From Phycisphaerales bacterium (GTDB lineage: Bacteria; Planctomycetota; Phycisphaerae; UBA1845; UTPLA1): a stretch of DNA of 64,000 nucleotides. The position numbers and the translations under genes were made by a program. The notes beneath the pieces were generated by a model, which worked only from the letters and a program-made list of their open reading frames with translations, made no database searches and was not told the DNA's origin. Positions 17,820 through 26,339 of the stretch are shown here, one piece after another; position 1 is the first letter of the stretch; each line of letters opens with the position of its first letter. Location: contig JACKHI010000001.1 in assembly GCA_020639075.1 (NCBI GenBank), positions 310,001 through 374,000 on the forward strand, read 5' to 3'.

Positions 17820-17940
17820 GGTCGGCGCGGATTCTGCGCGACCGCAACTAAGGAGTCGGCTGATGCGGGTTCAAATGAACCCCGATCAGCCTGAGAGTAG
17901 GGATGTTGGCGCGGCATCCCGGATCGGGAATAAGCGTTCC
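17820..17940 (+). promoter_or_regulatory. structured 5' leader of hppA (possible cis-regulatory RNA)
   Basis: Consecutive inverted repeats can be drawn. The first is GGTC-G-GCGC / GCGC-GACC. The second is CTGAT..GGGTTC / GAACCC..ATCAG, 11 pairs with a 2x2 internal loop and an AAAT loop. The third is GGGATG / CATCCC, and the fourth GGAA / TTCC. A rival pairing, CCCG-GAT-CGGG, would break the third and fourth hairpins. Such mutually exclusive pairings are what a switch needs, but the function is inference. It does not match the fluoride, TPP or c-di-GMP consensus as I know them. Confidence 0.4.
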
Positions 17941-18166
17941 AAATAACAAATGATCAGGGGCGGCGGGACGCGAAACCGCAGCGCCGTTGGGACGACAGGC
18001 CGTGAGCTCGGTGTCATCGGTTCAGAAGAACATCGTGAAACTTTGCACGAAGTCGGCCGACGCACAAAATGAACTTTGATTGGATGCCGGCGGAAACACC
18101 TGGCATTGAACTACGAAACGGATTTTCACAAGACACTAGAGATAAGGCACACGAGGAGACTTCGGA

Positions 18167-20872
18167 GTGAAGACCAAGCGTTTGATGCAACTTTTCAGCC
18201 TCGGCTTGCTGGTCGTCTTGACCGGCACGGGGATGGCATTTGGTGACGAGGCGGCAGGCGCCGGCGCTGCGGGGACGGCGACGTCCACTGCGGGCGGCGG
18301 TTGGTACTGGGCATGTTGGTTGTTCTCGGTGGCTGCAGCAGCATACGCGCTCTTCAGGGCGTGGGGATTCAAGGAAGAAGTGCTGCAGTCTGACGAAGGC
18401 GAGCCGCTGATGAAGGAAGTCGCGGGCTACGTCCGTACAGGCGCGATGGCGTACTTGAAACAGCAATACTACGTCGTGGCTGTCGTGTTCATCGTGCTGA
18501 TGTTGCTGCTCGCGTTCATGGCATTCGGACTTGAAGTTCAGCATGGCATCGTGCCGTTCGCCTTTCTGACGGGCGGATTCTTCAGCGGATTCTGCGGGTA
18601 TTGCGGTATGTGGATCGCGACTCGGGCCGCACATCGAACGACGGCTGGCGCCAAAAAGAGCCTGAATGACGGCCTTCGTGTTGCATTCCGCGCGGGCGCG
18701 GTCATGGGCCTCGTCGTCGTCGGATTCGGGTTGTTGGATATCTGCCTGTGGTTCGGTGTACTTCGGGCCACATCACACATGTCGCTGAATGAAGTCACCG
18801 TCATCATGCTGACGTTCGGCATGGGCGCCAGCACGCAAGCGTTGTTCGCCCGCGTCGGTGGTGGTATCTACACGAAGGCCGCGGACGTCGGTGCCGACCT
18901 CGTCGGCAAAGTCGAAGCCGGCATTCCGGAAGACGATCCTCGAAACCCGGCCGCAATCGCGGATAACGTCGGCGACAACGTCGGTGACGTAGCGGGCATG
19001 GGCGCCGACCTTTACGAGTCGTACTGCGGTTCGATTCTTGCGACGATGGCGCTGGGCGTTGCCGCTGCGAGTGCGTTGTATTCGGGCGACGCGGCCATCA
19101 CGGCCGGATTCCGGCTCTTGTTCGTACCGATCCTGCTTGCGGGCGTCGGCATCTTCCTCTCCATCTGGGGTATCTCGCTCGTGAAGACGGACGAAGGCGC
19201 GAGCATGAGCCAGATCATGAAAGCGCTGGGGAAGGGCATCGTCTGGTCGAGCATCGGCATCGCCGTCGCAACCTATGTCGTATGCTTCCTTGTCCTCCGC
19301 GGTATGGAAGGCGTCAGTTGGGCGGGTATCGCAACATCCGTCGTCATTGGACTTTTTGCCGGTGTCGGAATCGGGTATTTCACTGAGCGGTACACCAGCT
19401 ACGACTACCCGCCGACCCAGGAAATCGCAGAACAGGCACAAACGGGCGCTGCAACACTCATCATTGCGGGAATCGCGGAGGGCATGAAGTCCACGTGGGC
19501 GTCGCTGACAATCATCATCGTCGCGATTCTGTTCGCCTTCATCGCCGCGGGCGGTGGAAACGAATTCATGCTCGGTCTCTACGGCATCGGTCTTGCGGCT
19601 GTCGGCATGCTTGCCACATTGGGCATCACACTCGCGACAGACGCCTATGGACCGATCGCTGACAATGCCGGTGGCAACGCCGAAATGTCCGGCCAGCCAA
19701 AGGAAGTTCGCGAGCGAACAGACGCTCTGGACGCCGCCGGCAACACGACGGCTGCAACGGGCAAGGGCTTCGCGATCGGTTCGGCAGCGCTGACGGCACT
19801 GGCACTCCTGGCCGCCTATGTCGAAGAAGTTCGCGTCGGCCAGGTGCGTGAAGCAAAGGCCTATGTGGAAGAGTTCACTCACGGCAGCTCGAAAACGGAT
19901 CCGAAGGCCGGCCTCGGCGAAGTCATATACATGGGACATGGCAAGTGTGCTCAGAAGTGGCGTGAGGGTACGGCGGAAGGCGACTACCGTTCGTATATGA
20001 TTCTGAACTACCACGAAATGGGCGAGCAGGTATTCGGCCGAGGCGAAGATCGTGTGAACCCGGATACGAAGCTGGGCGCATTGAGCGGTCGATCGAAGGA
20101 GGGCGCCTGGGTCCAAACCTCGATGTGGAAAATCGGCGCTGATCAACACACGATCGAATTGGTGGCAAGCGACAAGGCTTCACTCAAGCAATTCATGACG
20201 TTCTACGACGTGACGCTAATGAACCCGAAGGTGCTCTGCGGCATGTTTGCGGGCGTGCTTCTAGCATTCCTGTTCTGTGCGTTGACAATGAAGGCCGTCG
20301 GTCGAGCCGCATATGCGATGATGCTCGAGTGCCGGCGACAATTCGAGCAGATGCGAAAGTACCTGCTGAGCAAGGGACGGACCGAAGCCGAGGCGGCCGA
20401 TTGCGAGAACTGGCCGCGACAACAGATCGATTTCGAGGGCAGCAAGCTGCCTGATTACGCGAACTGCGTCCAGATTTCGACACGCGGCGCGCAGAAGGAA
20501 ATGGTCTTCCCGTCGCTGCTGGCGATCATCATTCCCGTCGTCGTCGGCCTGCTCTTCGGCGTGCCTGGCGTCATGGGGCTCCTCGCGGGCGGTCTGACCA
20601 GCGGCTTCGCCGTGGCGGTCTTTATGGCCAACGCGGGTGGCGCGTGGGATAACGCGAAGAAGTACATCGAAGTCGGTCACTTCGGCGGCAAGGGCTCGGA
20701 TGCGCACAAGGCGGGTGTCGTCGGCGATACGGTCGGCGATCCGTTTAAGGACACGAGCGGTCCATCGCTGAACATTCTCATCAAGCTGATGAGTATGGTA
20801 TCCGTCGTTTTCGCCGGACTCGTCGTCAAGTACGCCCCGATGATCAGCTCGGCCCTCGGCCTGGGCGGTTGA
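18167..20872 (+). CDS. hppA: membrane-bound ion-pumping pyrophosphatase (K+-dependent type) with extra domain
   Basis: The protein couples PPi hydrolysis to H+ or Na+ export. The start is GTG 18167, with GAGGAGA about 8 nt upstream. The 901 residues include the substrate-site motifs DNVGDNVGDVAGMGADLYESY (here cut by two residues), DAYGPIADNAGGNAEM and GDTVGDPFKDTSGPSLN. GNTTAATGKG has Ala and Gly where K+-independent enzymes have Lys and Thr, so K+-dependence is expected. The family is usually 660-770 residues. The excess is a signal-like N-terminus plus about 125 residues inserted at about 553-681, between the helix after GNTTAATGKGFAIGSA and the helix before LTMKAVGRAA, a loop expected outside the cytoplasm. 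H+ versus Na+ cannot be decided. Confidence 0.95.
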   Translation: MKTKRLMQLFSLGLLVVLTGTGMAFGDEAAGAGAAGTATSTAGGGWYWACWLFSVAAAAYALFRAWGFKEEVLQSDEGEPLMKEVAGYVRTGAMAYLKQQYYVVAVVFIVLMLLLAFMAFGLEVQHGIVPFAFLTGGFFSGFCGYCGMWIATRAAHRTTAGAKKSLNDGLRVAFRAGAVMGLVVVGFGLLDICLWFGVLRATSHMSLNEVTVIMLTFGMGASTQALFARVGGGIYTKAADVGADLVGKVEAGIPEDDPRNPAAIADNVGDNVGDVAGMGADLYESYCGSILATMALGVAAASALYSGDAAITAGFRLLFVPILLAGVGIFLSIWGISLVKTDEGASMSQIMKALGKGIVWSSIGIAVATYVVCFLVLRGMEGVSWAGIATSVVIGLFAGVGIGYFTERYTSYDYPPTQEIAEQAQTGAATLIIAGIAEGMKSTWASLTIIIVAILFAFIAAGGGNEFMLGLYGIGLAAVGMLATLGITLATDAYGPIADNAGGNAEMSGQPKEVRERTDALDAAGNTTAATGKGFAIGSAALTALALLAAYVEEVRVGQVREAKAYVEEFTHGSSKTDPKAGLGEVIYMGHGKCAQKWREGTAEGDYRSYMILNYHEMGEQVFGRGEDRVNPDTKLGALSGRSKEGAWVQTSMWKIGADQHTIELVASDKASLKQFMTFYDVTLMNPKVLCGMFAGVLLAFLFCALTMKAVGRAAYAMMLECRRQFEQMRKYLLSKGRTEAEAADCENWPRQQIDFEGSKLPDYANCVQISTRGAQKEMVFPSLLAIIIPVVVGLLFGVPGVMGLLAGGLTSGFAVAVFMANAGGAWDNAKKYIEVGHFGGKGSDAHKAGVVGDTVGDPFKDTSGPSLNILIKLMSMVSVVFAGLVVKYAPMISSALGLGG

Positions 20873-20976
20873 TCGGCGTGCGTTGAATTTGCCCGATCCC
20901 AGGGTAAAATCACGGTCGCCTGAAGAATGAAGGGTGACCGAGTCGCGAGACGTCGAGAAGAAGCGTTAGACTTTCC

Positions 20977-21011
20977 GACCTGCGGTTCCTCGGAACCGCA
21001 GGTCTTTTTTT
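20977..21011 (+). terminator. strong rho-independent terminator after hppA
   Basis: A 12-bp perfect stem, GACCTGCGGTTC / GAACCGCAGGTC, with a CTCG loop is followed directly by a run of eight Ts. It lies about 105 nt past the hppA stop. Confidence 0.92.
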
Positions 21012-21056
21012 GTACTGTGATCGGAACGGGGCTATTGATGCCCCGCGACAAATAGC

Positions 21057-21560
21057 ATGCCGACGAGTGTCGTCGGTACAGCGACGGTCACGAATCTGAC
21101 AACAACGGGAATGCAGATGTCCGGCAACAAGGATCTATTGAAGCACGCCGAAAGTCTCGGCGTCGCACCTCAACCCGATGCCCAGCTTCCTGAGCGCAAG
21201 CGGCCTCAGATGAACAGCGAAGTCGCGCGAGTATTCGCGATCGACTGCGCGAAGCTGCTGCGTGACGACAAGTGTGAGGACATCGTATTGTTGGATTTGC
21301 GCGGCGTGAGTCCGATTTGCGACTTCTTCGTGATCGCCACGGGAACGTCTGATCGGCAGATGCGTGCCGTGGCCGACCATGTGAAGATGATGGGCAAGGA
21401 TCGCGGCGAAGCACCCTACAGCGTCAGCGGGTATGACGAGAGCACGTGGATCGTGATGGACTACGTGGACGTCATCATCCACTTGTTCGATCCGGAACAG
21501 CGCACCTACTACGACCTCGATTCGCTCTGGGGCGACAGCCCACATGTCAGCTGGCAGTGA
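21057..21560 (+). CDS. rsfS: ribosomal silencing factor RsfS
   Basis: RsfS binds ribosomal protein uL14 on the large subunit and blocks subunit joining in starvation. The core is complete: AIDCAKLLRDDKCEDIVLLDLRG, ICDFFVIATGTSDRQMRAVADHV, the GYDESTWIVMDYVDVIIHLF segment (shortened here at the family's central strand) and the YYDLDSLWGDSP end. The frame gives 167 residues. The family is nearer 110-130, so the first 40-50 residues are either an extension or not translated; later ATGs at 21111 and 21117 are possible starts. The gene stands directly after the hppA terminator. Confidence 0.92.
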   Translation: MPTSVVGTATVTNLTTTGMQMSGNKDLLKHAESLGVAPQPDAQLPERKRPQMNSEVARVFAIDCAKLLRDDKCEDIVLLDLRGVSPICDFFVIATGTSDRQMRAVADHVKMMGKDRGEAPYSVSGYDESTWIVMDYVDVIIHLFDPEQRTYYDLDSLWGDSPHVSWQ

Positions 21561-21703
21561 GATCGCCGGGGCTTATTCCCTTCGACCAACCAACATCGTC
21601 ATCAGTTCGGACATCACGGACGTGGGTCCAGCCCGCGTTCGATGACTCGGCCCCTCGTCGAACCACGACGGATATCGACACGTTTTCACCGATACCGGAT
21701 GGC

Positions 21704-22450
21704 TCACTTCGGAATACGGGCAAATCGATCGAGCTGGTTGAGCAGGGCGCGGAAGTCCTTGGCGGGTTCGATGTCGAGGGTCAATTCTCGTCGATCGGTA
21801 GGATGTAGTAATGAGAGGTTCGAAAGATGAACGGAAGGCCGCTCAATGAGCGGACGCTCCGGGCGTCGTCGACTCTTGCGATAGCCGGCCTTAAAGGATG
21901 ACAGCATCAATTCCTTGGCGCCGCCGTACCGAGCGTCGACGGCCAGCGGCATGCCGGCTCGCTGCAAGTCCTTTCGAATCTGGTGTTCGACGAGACTGGA
22001 CGACGTGCATTCAATGACGGCGAAGCCGACGAAAGCGTCGAGAATGCGCCAACCAGTCGACCGGTGCGAGCTTGAGGAGGATTCGTGCGTACCGTTTCCG
22101 TCTGACGCAATAGCGCCGGCGTCCGCCAGAAGTGGGCCGCCGACGATGGCGGTGTAAACCAGACTGGCTTCCCCGCTGTCAAACTGCTCACGAATCGCGG
22201 CCTCCGCGTCGGCGTTGTTCGCATAGATCACGGCGCCGGACACTTCAAAATCGAGGGGGTTGATCTGCCTGAATCGGATTTCGTCCGGCTCCTTGTCCGG
22301 CGCCAGAATGTCGAAGACGCCGGGATCGTCGAAGATTCCCTCGCGCGGCCACACTCCGGCCGGCTTGTTCACGATCGTCAAGTCATCATCCTGAAGGAGG
22401 ACGACCGGCTTGGGTTGTTTGCGGATGGGAGCGGGCGTGTCGTGGTTCAT
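21704..22450 (-). CDS. RluA-family pseudouridine synthase, divergent
   Basis: The family isomerises uridine to pseudouridine in rRNA or tRNA. The 248-residue protein shows LTIVNKPAGVWPREG near the start. The catalytic loop is RQINPLDFEVSGAVIYA, with Asp67 in the place of the HRLDxxTSG aspartate. Later come LVYTAIVGG, LVEHQIRKDLQRAGMPLAVDARYGG and LHPTDRRELTLDIEPAKDF, all in family order. The usual His-Arg before Leu-Asp is Asn-Pro here, so it belongs to a divergent subgroup. No S4 domain is present. It converges on rsfS. Confidence 0.85.
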   Translation of the reverse strand: MNHDTPAPIRKQPKPVVLLQDDDLTIVNKPAGVWPREGIFDDPGVFDILAPDKEPDEIRFRQINPLDFEVSGAVIYANNADAEAAIREQFDSGEASLVYTAIVGGPLLADAGAIASDGNGTHESSSSSHRSTGWRILDAFVGFAVIECTSSSLVEHQIRKDLQRAGMPLAVDARYGGAKELMLSSFKAGYRKSRRRPERPLIERPSVHLSNLSLLHPTDRRELTLDIEPAKDFRALLNQLDRFARIPK

Positions 22451-22743
22451 GAGGTGCTAATCGGGGTCTGTCGTCGTGACAGGGACTCGTTGAAGCGGTG
22501 AATTAAGTTCCGATTCTGATGGCGGATGTGCGGGGCGTCAACTTGGCGGCGGCCAACAGGGTCGGGCCGCGCGGCATCGGATGGGGCGTCTGAGAGGTTC
22601 ATCGGGTGCATTGGGCTGGCGGCAGTGTTGCGGAATCGCCGCGTGCGTGAGCCAAGCAACGGGGTCGAATCGCCGAGAGCGCCGTCGGCCGCTATGCTCC
22701 ACGGGTCGAACCGTTTGAGCGGATCTCCATCGGAGCGTACTTC

Positions 22744-24036
22744 ATGATCTGGGCGTGGTCGGGTTTTCTCCTCTTCATCTGTCTTCTGCTCGCGCTCGAT
22801 CTCGGCGTCATCCATCGCAAGCCGCATGAGGTCAGTACGCGCGCGGCGCTGGCCTGGAGCGCCGCCTGGATTTCCGTCGCCCTCGGGTTCAATGTTCTCG
22901 TCTATTTCGGATACGAGCATCACTGGGTAGGCTTGGGGGACGTCATCGGTCACGAGCTGTCGGGGCGGCAGGCGGGTATTCAATTTCTGACGGGCTATGT
23001 GATCGAGAAGTCCCTCAGCCTGGATAACATCTTTATCATCGCACTACTGTTTTCGTACTTCCAAGTGCCGCCGGCGCATCAGCATCGGGTCCTCTTTTGG
23101 GGTATTCTGGGGGCCATCGTACTGCGCGGTCTGATGATCCTCGCCGGCACGGCCCTGATCGAGCGATTCGAGTGGATCGTCTATGTCTTCGGCGCGATGC
23201 TGCTCTTGACCGCCGTGAAGATGTTGATGGCGCGGCACGACAACCTGTCGGTCGAACGCAATCCGCTCGTTCGACTTGCGCGGCGGTACTTCCCGATCAC
23301 AGAGGAGTATCACGGGGCGCATTTTCTCGTGCGACGTGACGGCCGACTTTTCATGACGCCGCTTTGCCTCGTGATTCTCGCCGTCGAGAGCTCGGACGTG
23401 CTCTTCGCGGTGGATTCGATCCCGGCGATTTTTTCCGTGACGCGCGATCCGTTCATCGTTTTCAGTTCCAACATCCTCGCGATCCTCGGACTGCGGGCAT
23501 TGTATTTTGCGCTGGCCGGGGCGATGCGGAAATTCCGCTATCTCAAGATGAGCCTTGTGTTCATTCTCGCGTTCGTCGGCGTGAAGATGCTGCTTGTGCA
23601 CGTGGAGCCGGTCCCGACGTCCGTATCACTAGCGGTCATTTGCGGCATCCTGATGGTCGGGATCGCCGCGTCGTGCATGCCCGGCGAAGATCCGGCGGCG
23701 TTGGAGCCACCGCCGCTCGCGAAGTCGCCGCCTTCGGCGATCAAGCGTACGGCCGTGTATGCACTGCGCCAGGCTCGAAGGCTGATCGTGTTGATCGTCG
23801 GCAGCAGCGTCGTGTTGTTCGGGATCGTGCTCTTTTTTACACCGGGGCCCGCCATTGTCGTGATTCCGATCGGTCTGCTGATACTCGGGACGGAATTCGT
23901 CTGGGCAAGACAACTGTTGAAGCGTTTCAAAGACGAAGCCAGGAAATGGACGGGCGGCAAGGACCGGGGCAAGCCGGGCGATTCGAAGTCCAAGGGGGCG
24001 GAGAATGTCGAAACAGCGAGCCCTGAAACGCCGTGA
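22744..24036 (+). CDS. TerC/Alx-family membrane protein fused to a PGPGW-type domain
   Basis: The TerC part has about seven to nine helices with the family landmarks LALDLGVIHRK, YVIEKSLSLDNIFI, and AVESSDVLFAVDSIPAIFSVTRDPFIVF (split here in the reading). Members export metal ions, notably Mn2+, or serve metal insertion during secretion. At about 340-400 a second unit follows: two helices around VLFFTPGPAIVVIPIGLLILGTEF, the signature of the PGPGW membrane family. The tail is charged. The total of 430 residues exceeds plain TerC (about 320) by this fusion. No yybP-ykoY-like motif was seen upstream. Confidence 0.9.
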   Translation: MIWAWSGFLLFICLLLALDLGVIHRKPHEVSTRAALAWSAAWISVALGFNVLVYFGYEHHWVGLGDVIGHELSGRQAGIQFLTGYVIEKSLSLDNIFIIALLFSYFQVPPAHQHRVLFWGILGAIVLRGLMILAGTALIERFEWIVYVFGAMLLLTAVKMLMARHDNLSVERNPLVRLARRYFPITEEYHGAHFLVRRDGRLFMTPLCLVILAVESSDVLFAVDSIPAIFSVTRDPFIVFSSNILAILGLRALYFALAGAMRKFRYLKMSLVFILAFVGVKMLLVHVEPVPTSVSLAVICGILMVGIAASCMPGEDPAALEPPPLAKSPPSAIKRTAVYALRQARRLIVLIVGSSVVLFGIVLFFTPGPAIVVIPIGLLILGTEFVWARQLLKRFKDEARKWTGGKDRGKPGDSKSKGAENVETASPETP

Positions 24037-24141
24037 ATCGATCGTCGGCGGTGGCAACGGATTTCGTGACGTTCTCGTCTACATTCCGATGGCGAATTTG
24101 GTTAACATGCGTCTAGCGAGTCAATCGCGAGGGTCAACAAC

Positions 24142-25251
24142 ATGTCCGAGATTCCCGGTGCACAACAACTCCTTGGCGCGATGCAGCAGCACAACGCTTC
24201 CGACCTCCACTTGAAGGCGGGAAATCCGCCGGTGTATCGCATCGGCGGCCACTTGCGCCCCGTCCATTTGCCGGCGATGTCCGGCGCGCAAATCGATGCG
24301 TGCCTAACGCCGATCATTCCGGGCACTCGTCGCGGTTACTATGAAGAGCACGGCGATCTCGACTTTGCCTACAGCCTGCCGGACGGCGATCGATTTCGAA
24401 TCAACATTTTCCGCGCCGGGGGCGTGATGAACGCCGCCATTCGGCGCGTGAATCCCTACATCCCGTCGTATGAGGAACTGAATCTGCCACCGGTGTTCCG
24501 AACACTGATCGATGAATCGAACGAGGGGATCATCATCATCAGCGGCGTTACGGGTTCGGGCAAAAGCACGACGCTGGCCGCAATGATCGAGCAAATCAAC
24601 GACACGCGGCACGAGAACATCGTGACGATTGAAGACCCTGTGGAGTACATCTTCAAAAGCAAGAAATCGATCATCTCGCAGCGCGAAATCGGTATCGACA
24701 TTGCGACCTATGGCGAGGGATTGAAGTACATCGTTCGACAGGATCCGGACGTGATCTTCGTCGGCGAGATGCGAGACAAGTTCACGATGACGTCGGCGCT
24801 CCAGGCGGCGGAGACCGGGCACCTCGTATTCGGCACGCTGCACACGGCGGATGCGATGCAGGCGTTCGCGCGCGTGCTGGAGTTTTTCCCGCGCGAGGAG
24901 CACGATTTCATTCGAAGCAGCCTCGCGAATTCGCTGCGGGCAATTTGCGCGCAGCGGTTGTTGCCGGGCGCCGAAGAGGGTAAGCGAGTGCCGGCGACGG
25001 AGGTACTCGTCAACTCAGCGACGTGCAAGGACATCATCCGCAAGGAGCAGGATGAGGACATTCCTGCGCTGATCGAGGGCAGCGAGAAGGAAGGCATGCA
25101 CTCATTCACCACCTCGCTCGCGCGGCTCGTGCAGGAAGAGCTCGTTTTCATGGATACGGCGATGGAGTTCGCACCGAATCGAGATGCCCTGGCGGGACGC
25201 ATTCGCGGCATCAAGACGTCGACGCAGTCGATGATCCATCGTACGAAATAG
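24142..25251 (+). CDS. pilT: PilT-like type IV pilus retraction ATPase
   Basis: This hexameric ATPase depolymerises type IV pili at the inner membrane. The 369-residue product opens with the ASDLHLKAGNPP motif. It has Walker A GVTGSGKST (135-143), an Asp box VTIEDPVEYIF, Walker B DPDVIFVGEMRD and a His box TGHLVFGTLHTADA. The usual AIRNLIRE-type C-terminal segment appears to be replaced by SLARLVQEELVFMDTAMEFAPN. That could also fit PilU, so the exact paralogue is uncertain. It stands alone here, with no other pilus genes nearby. Confidence 0.9.
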   Translation: MSEIPGAQQLLGAMQQHNASDLHLKAGNPPVYRIGGHLRPVHLPAMSGAQIDACLTPIIPGTRRGYYEEHGDLDFAYSLPDGDRFRINIFRAGGVMNAAIRRVNPYIPSYEELNLPPVFRTLIDESNEGIIIISGVTGSGKSTTLAAMIEQINDTRHENIVTIEDPVEYIFKSKKSIISQREIGIDIATYGEGLKYIVRQDPDVIFVGEMRDKFTMTSALQAAETGHLVFGTLHTADAMQAFARVLEFFPREEHDFIRSSLANSLRAICAQRLLPGAEEGKRVPATEVLVNSATCKDIIRKEQDEDIPALIEGSEKEGMHSFTTSLARLVQEELVFMDTAMEFAPNRDALAGRIRGIKTSTQSMIHRTK

Positions 25252-25258
25252 CGTCGAA

Positions 25259-25282
25259 CGCCATGGGCGAATCGCCCTGGCG
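25259..25282 (+). terminator. possible bidirectional terminator between pilT and the acetyltransferase
   Basis: CGCCA-T-GGGCG-AAT-CGCCC-TGGCG forms a hairpin with a single bulge just after the pilT stop, between convergent genes. A T-run is lacking. Confidence 0.35.
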
Positions 25283-25364
25283 CTGCAGTCGTCTATTGGG
25301 CGTCCTCAATTCTGTCGGACCTTCGATCAGATTCAGCCCCTGCGCGAGTACGCTCTATACAGAT

Positions 25365-25880
25365 TCAGCTCGGTCGGCGCACGGAATACTGCAGCGCTTG
25401 CTGGCCGTCGAGCGTGATTTCGCCGTCGAGTCGCATACCGACTTTTTCGAGGACGCGGATCGACGCCGTGTTGTCGGGAAGAACCAGTCCGATGATGCGG
25501 TCGAGATTCAGCGTCTCAAAACCGAATCTGACGGATGCGTGACTCGCCTCCGTCGCAAGCCCCTGTCCCCAATACTCGGGCAAGAACCGATACCCGAGGT
25601 CAACGGCTTCGAGATCCTCCAGATATTTCAAACCGCAGAAACCGATGACAGCCTGCGTCTCTTTCAGAACGCAGGCCCAGCGACCGTAGCCGTAGGTGTC
25701 GAAATCCGGATATCGTTCGATAGCGCTGCGCGCTTCCTCCACTGACTTGAGCGGCTGCTCGCCGGTATAGCGCATGACATCGGGATGGCTGTTGAGGGCA
25801 AAGAACGCGCCGGCGTCATCGGCCGTCATGGATCGAAGCTTGATCCGGTTCGTTTCTGGGCCTTGGCGGTAGGTCTTCAT
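25365..25880 (-). CDS. GNAT-family N-acetyltransferase (RimJ/RimL-like)
   Basis: This enzyme type transfers acetyl from acetyl-CoA to an amine, often a protein N-terminus or a small molecule. The 171-residue product has the family order: RIKLRSMTADDAGAFFALNSHPDVMRY, VIGFCGLKYLEDLEAVDLGYRFLPEYWGQGLATEA (here read in parts) with the acetyl-CoA loop around GQGLATEAS, and LVLPDNTASIRVLEKVGM. That last motif, NxASxxVLEKxG, is typical of the RimJ/RimL group. The target is unknown. It lies between pilT (convergent) and tRNA-Val on the same strand. Confidence 0.9.
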   Translation of the reverse strand: MKTYRQGPETNRIKLRSMTADDAGAFFALNSHPDVMRYTGEQPLKSVEEARSAIERYPDFDTYGYGRWACVLKETQAVIGFCGLKYLEDLEAVDLGYRFLPEYWGQGLATEASHASVRFGFETLNLDRIIGLVLPDNTASIRVLEKVGMRLDGEITLDGQQALQYSVRRPS

Positions 25881-26003
25881 CAGAGCTCGTCGATTCGCGA
25901 TCGCGTCGGCAAGCGAAGATCATTCGCGACGACCGGCGATTGGCAGGAACAAGGTCCGGATTATGCGCCTGAGACGGATGACTTGACGGGTCCTTTGTTG
26001 AGA

Positions 26004-26077
26004 TGGGCGATATTGGACTCGAACCAACGACCTCTTCGGTGTGAACGAAGCGCTCTAGCCAACTGAGCTAATCGCCC
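26004..26077 (-). tRNA. tRNA-Val, anticodon CAC
   Basis: On the minus strand all four arms fold. The acceptor is GGGCGAT / ATCGCCC, the D arm GCTC-AGTTGGCTA-GAGC, the anticodon stem CTTCG / CGAAG with loop TTCACAC (anticodon CAC), and the T arm GTTGG-TTCGAGT-CCAAT. The discriminator is A and CCA is not encoded. The length is 74 nt. Confidence 0.97.
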
Positions 26078-26339
26078 TGAACTGCATATTAATCTAAGCC
26101 TCCCGGCGGCTCTTGGCAAGCAATTCGCGGTTTGTCAGGCGGTTTTGTCGTGAATAGCAGCCGGTGTCGCGTTCGGGCGGGACACGGCGGTCTAACGGGG
26201 AGGCGTCGAGAATCGCTCGATGAGTTGGAGTTCGATCGCTGGAATCCGAGCGCGTTTGTCTCTTTGACTCGCATGCAGGATGATACGATCCGGTGCGAAG
26301 TCGCGCCGCCAACTTGATGAGCGTGTGAGGATTGGATAG

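Larger units (their letters stand above)
17596..18166. other. divergent intergenic region with promoter and long structured leader of hppA
   Basis: About 570 bases lie between the amidohydrolase (minus) and hppA (plus). A -35/-10 pair at 17777-17806 would start an RNA near 17813, giving a leader of about 350 nt. It contains a chain of hairpins at 17820-17843, 17860-17889, 17900-17920 and 17927-17940, and a GC-rich one around 17960-17990. The segment CCCGGATCGGG (17918-17928) can compete with the third hairpin. No known riboswitch consensus was matched. Confidence 0.5.

Noticed and set aside
17860..17905. Possible TPP riboswitch or tRNA T-arm in the hppA leader (GGTTCAAAT, CTGAGA)
   Set aside because: The motif order and spacing do not fit the TPP element, and the T-arm stem does not pair as a tRNA; only the simple hairpin is supported.
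18773..20149. 458-codon minus-strand frame opposite hppA
   Set aside because: The pyrophosphatase motifs on the plus strand are unambiguous. The antisense frame is His/Arg/Asp-rich without any domain.
22451..22743. Manganese (yybP-ykoY) riboswitch before the TerC fusion
   Set aside because: TerC genes often have one, so it was looked for. The conserved loop motifs were not found.
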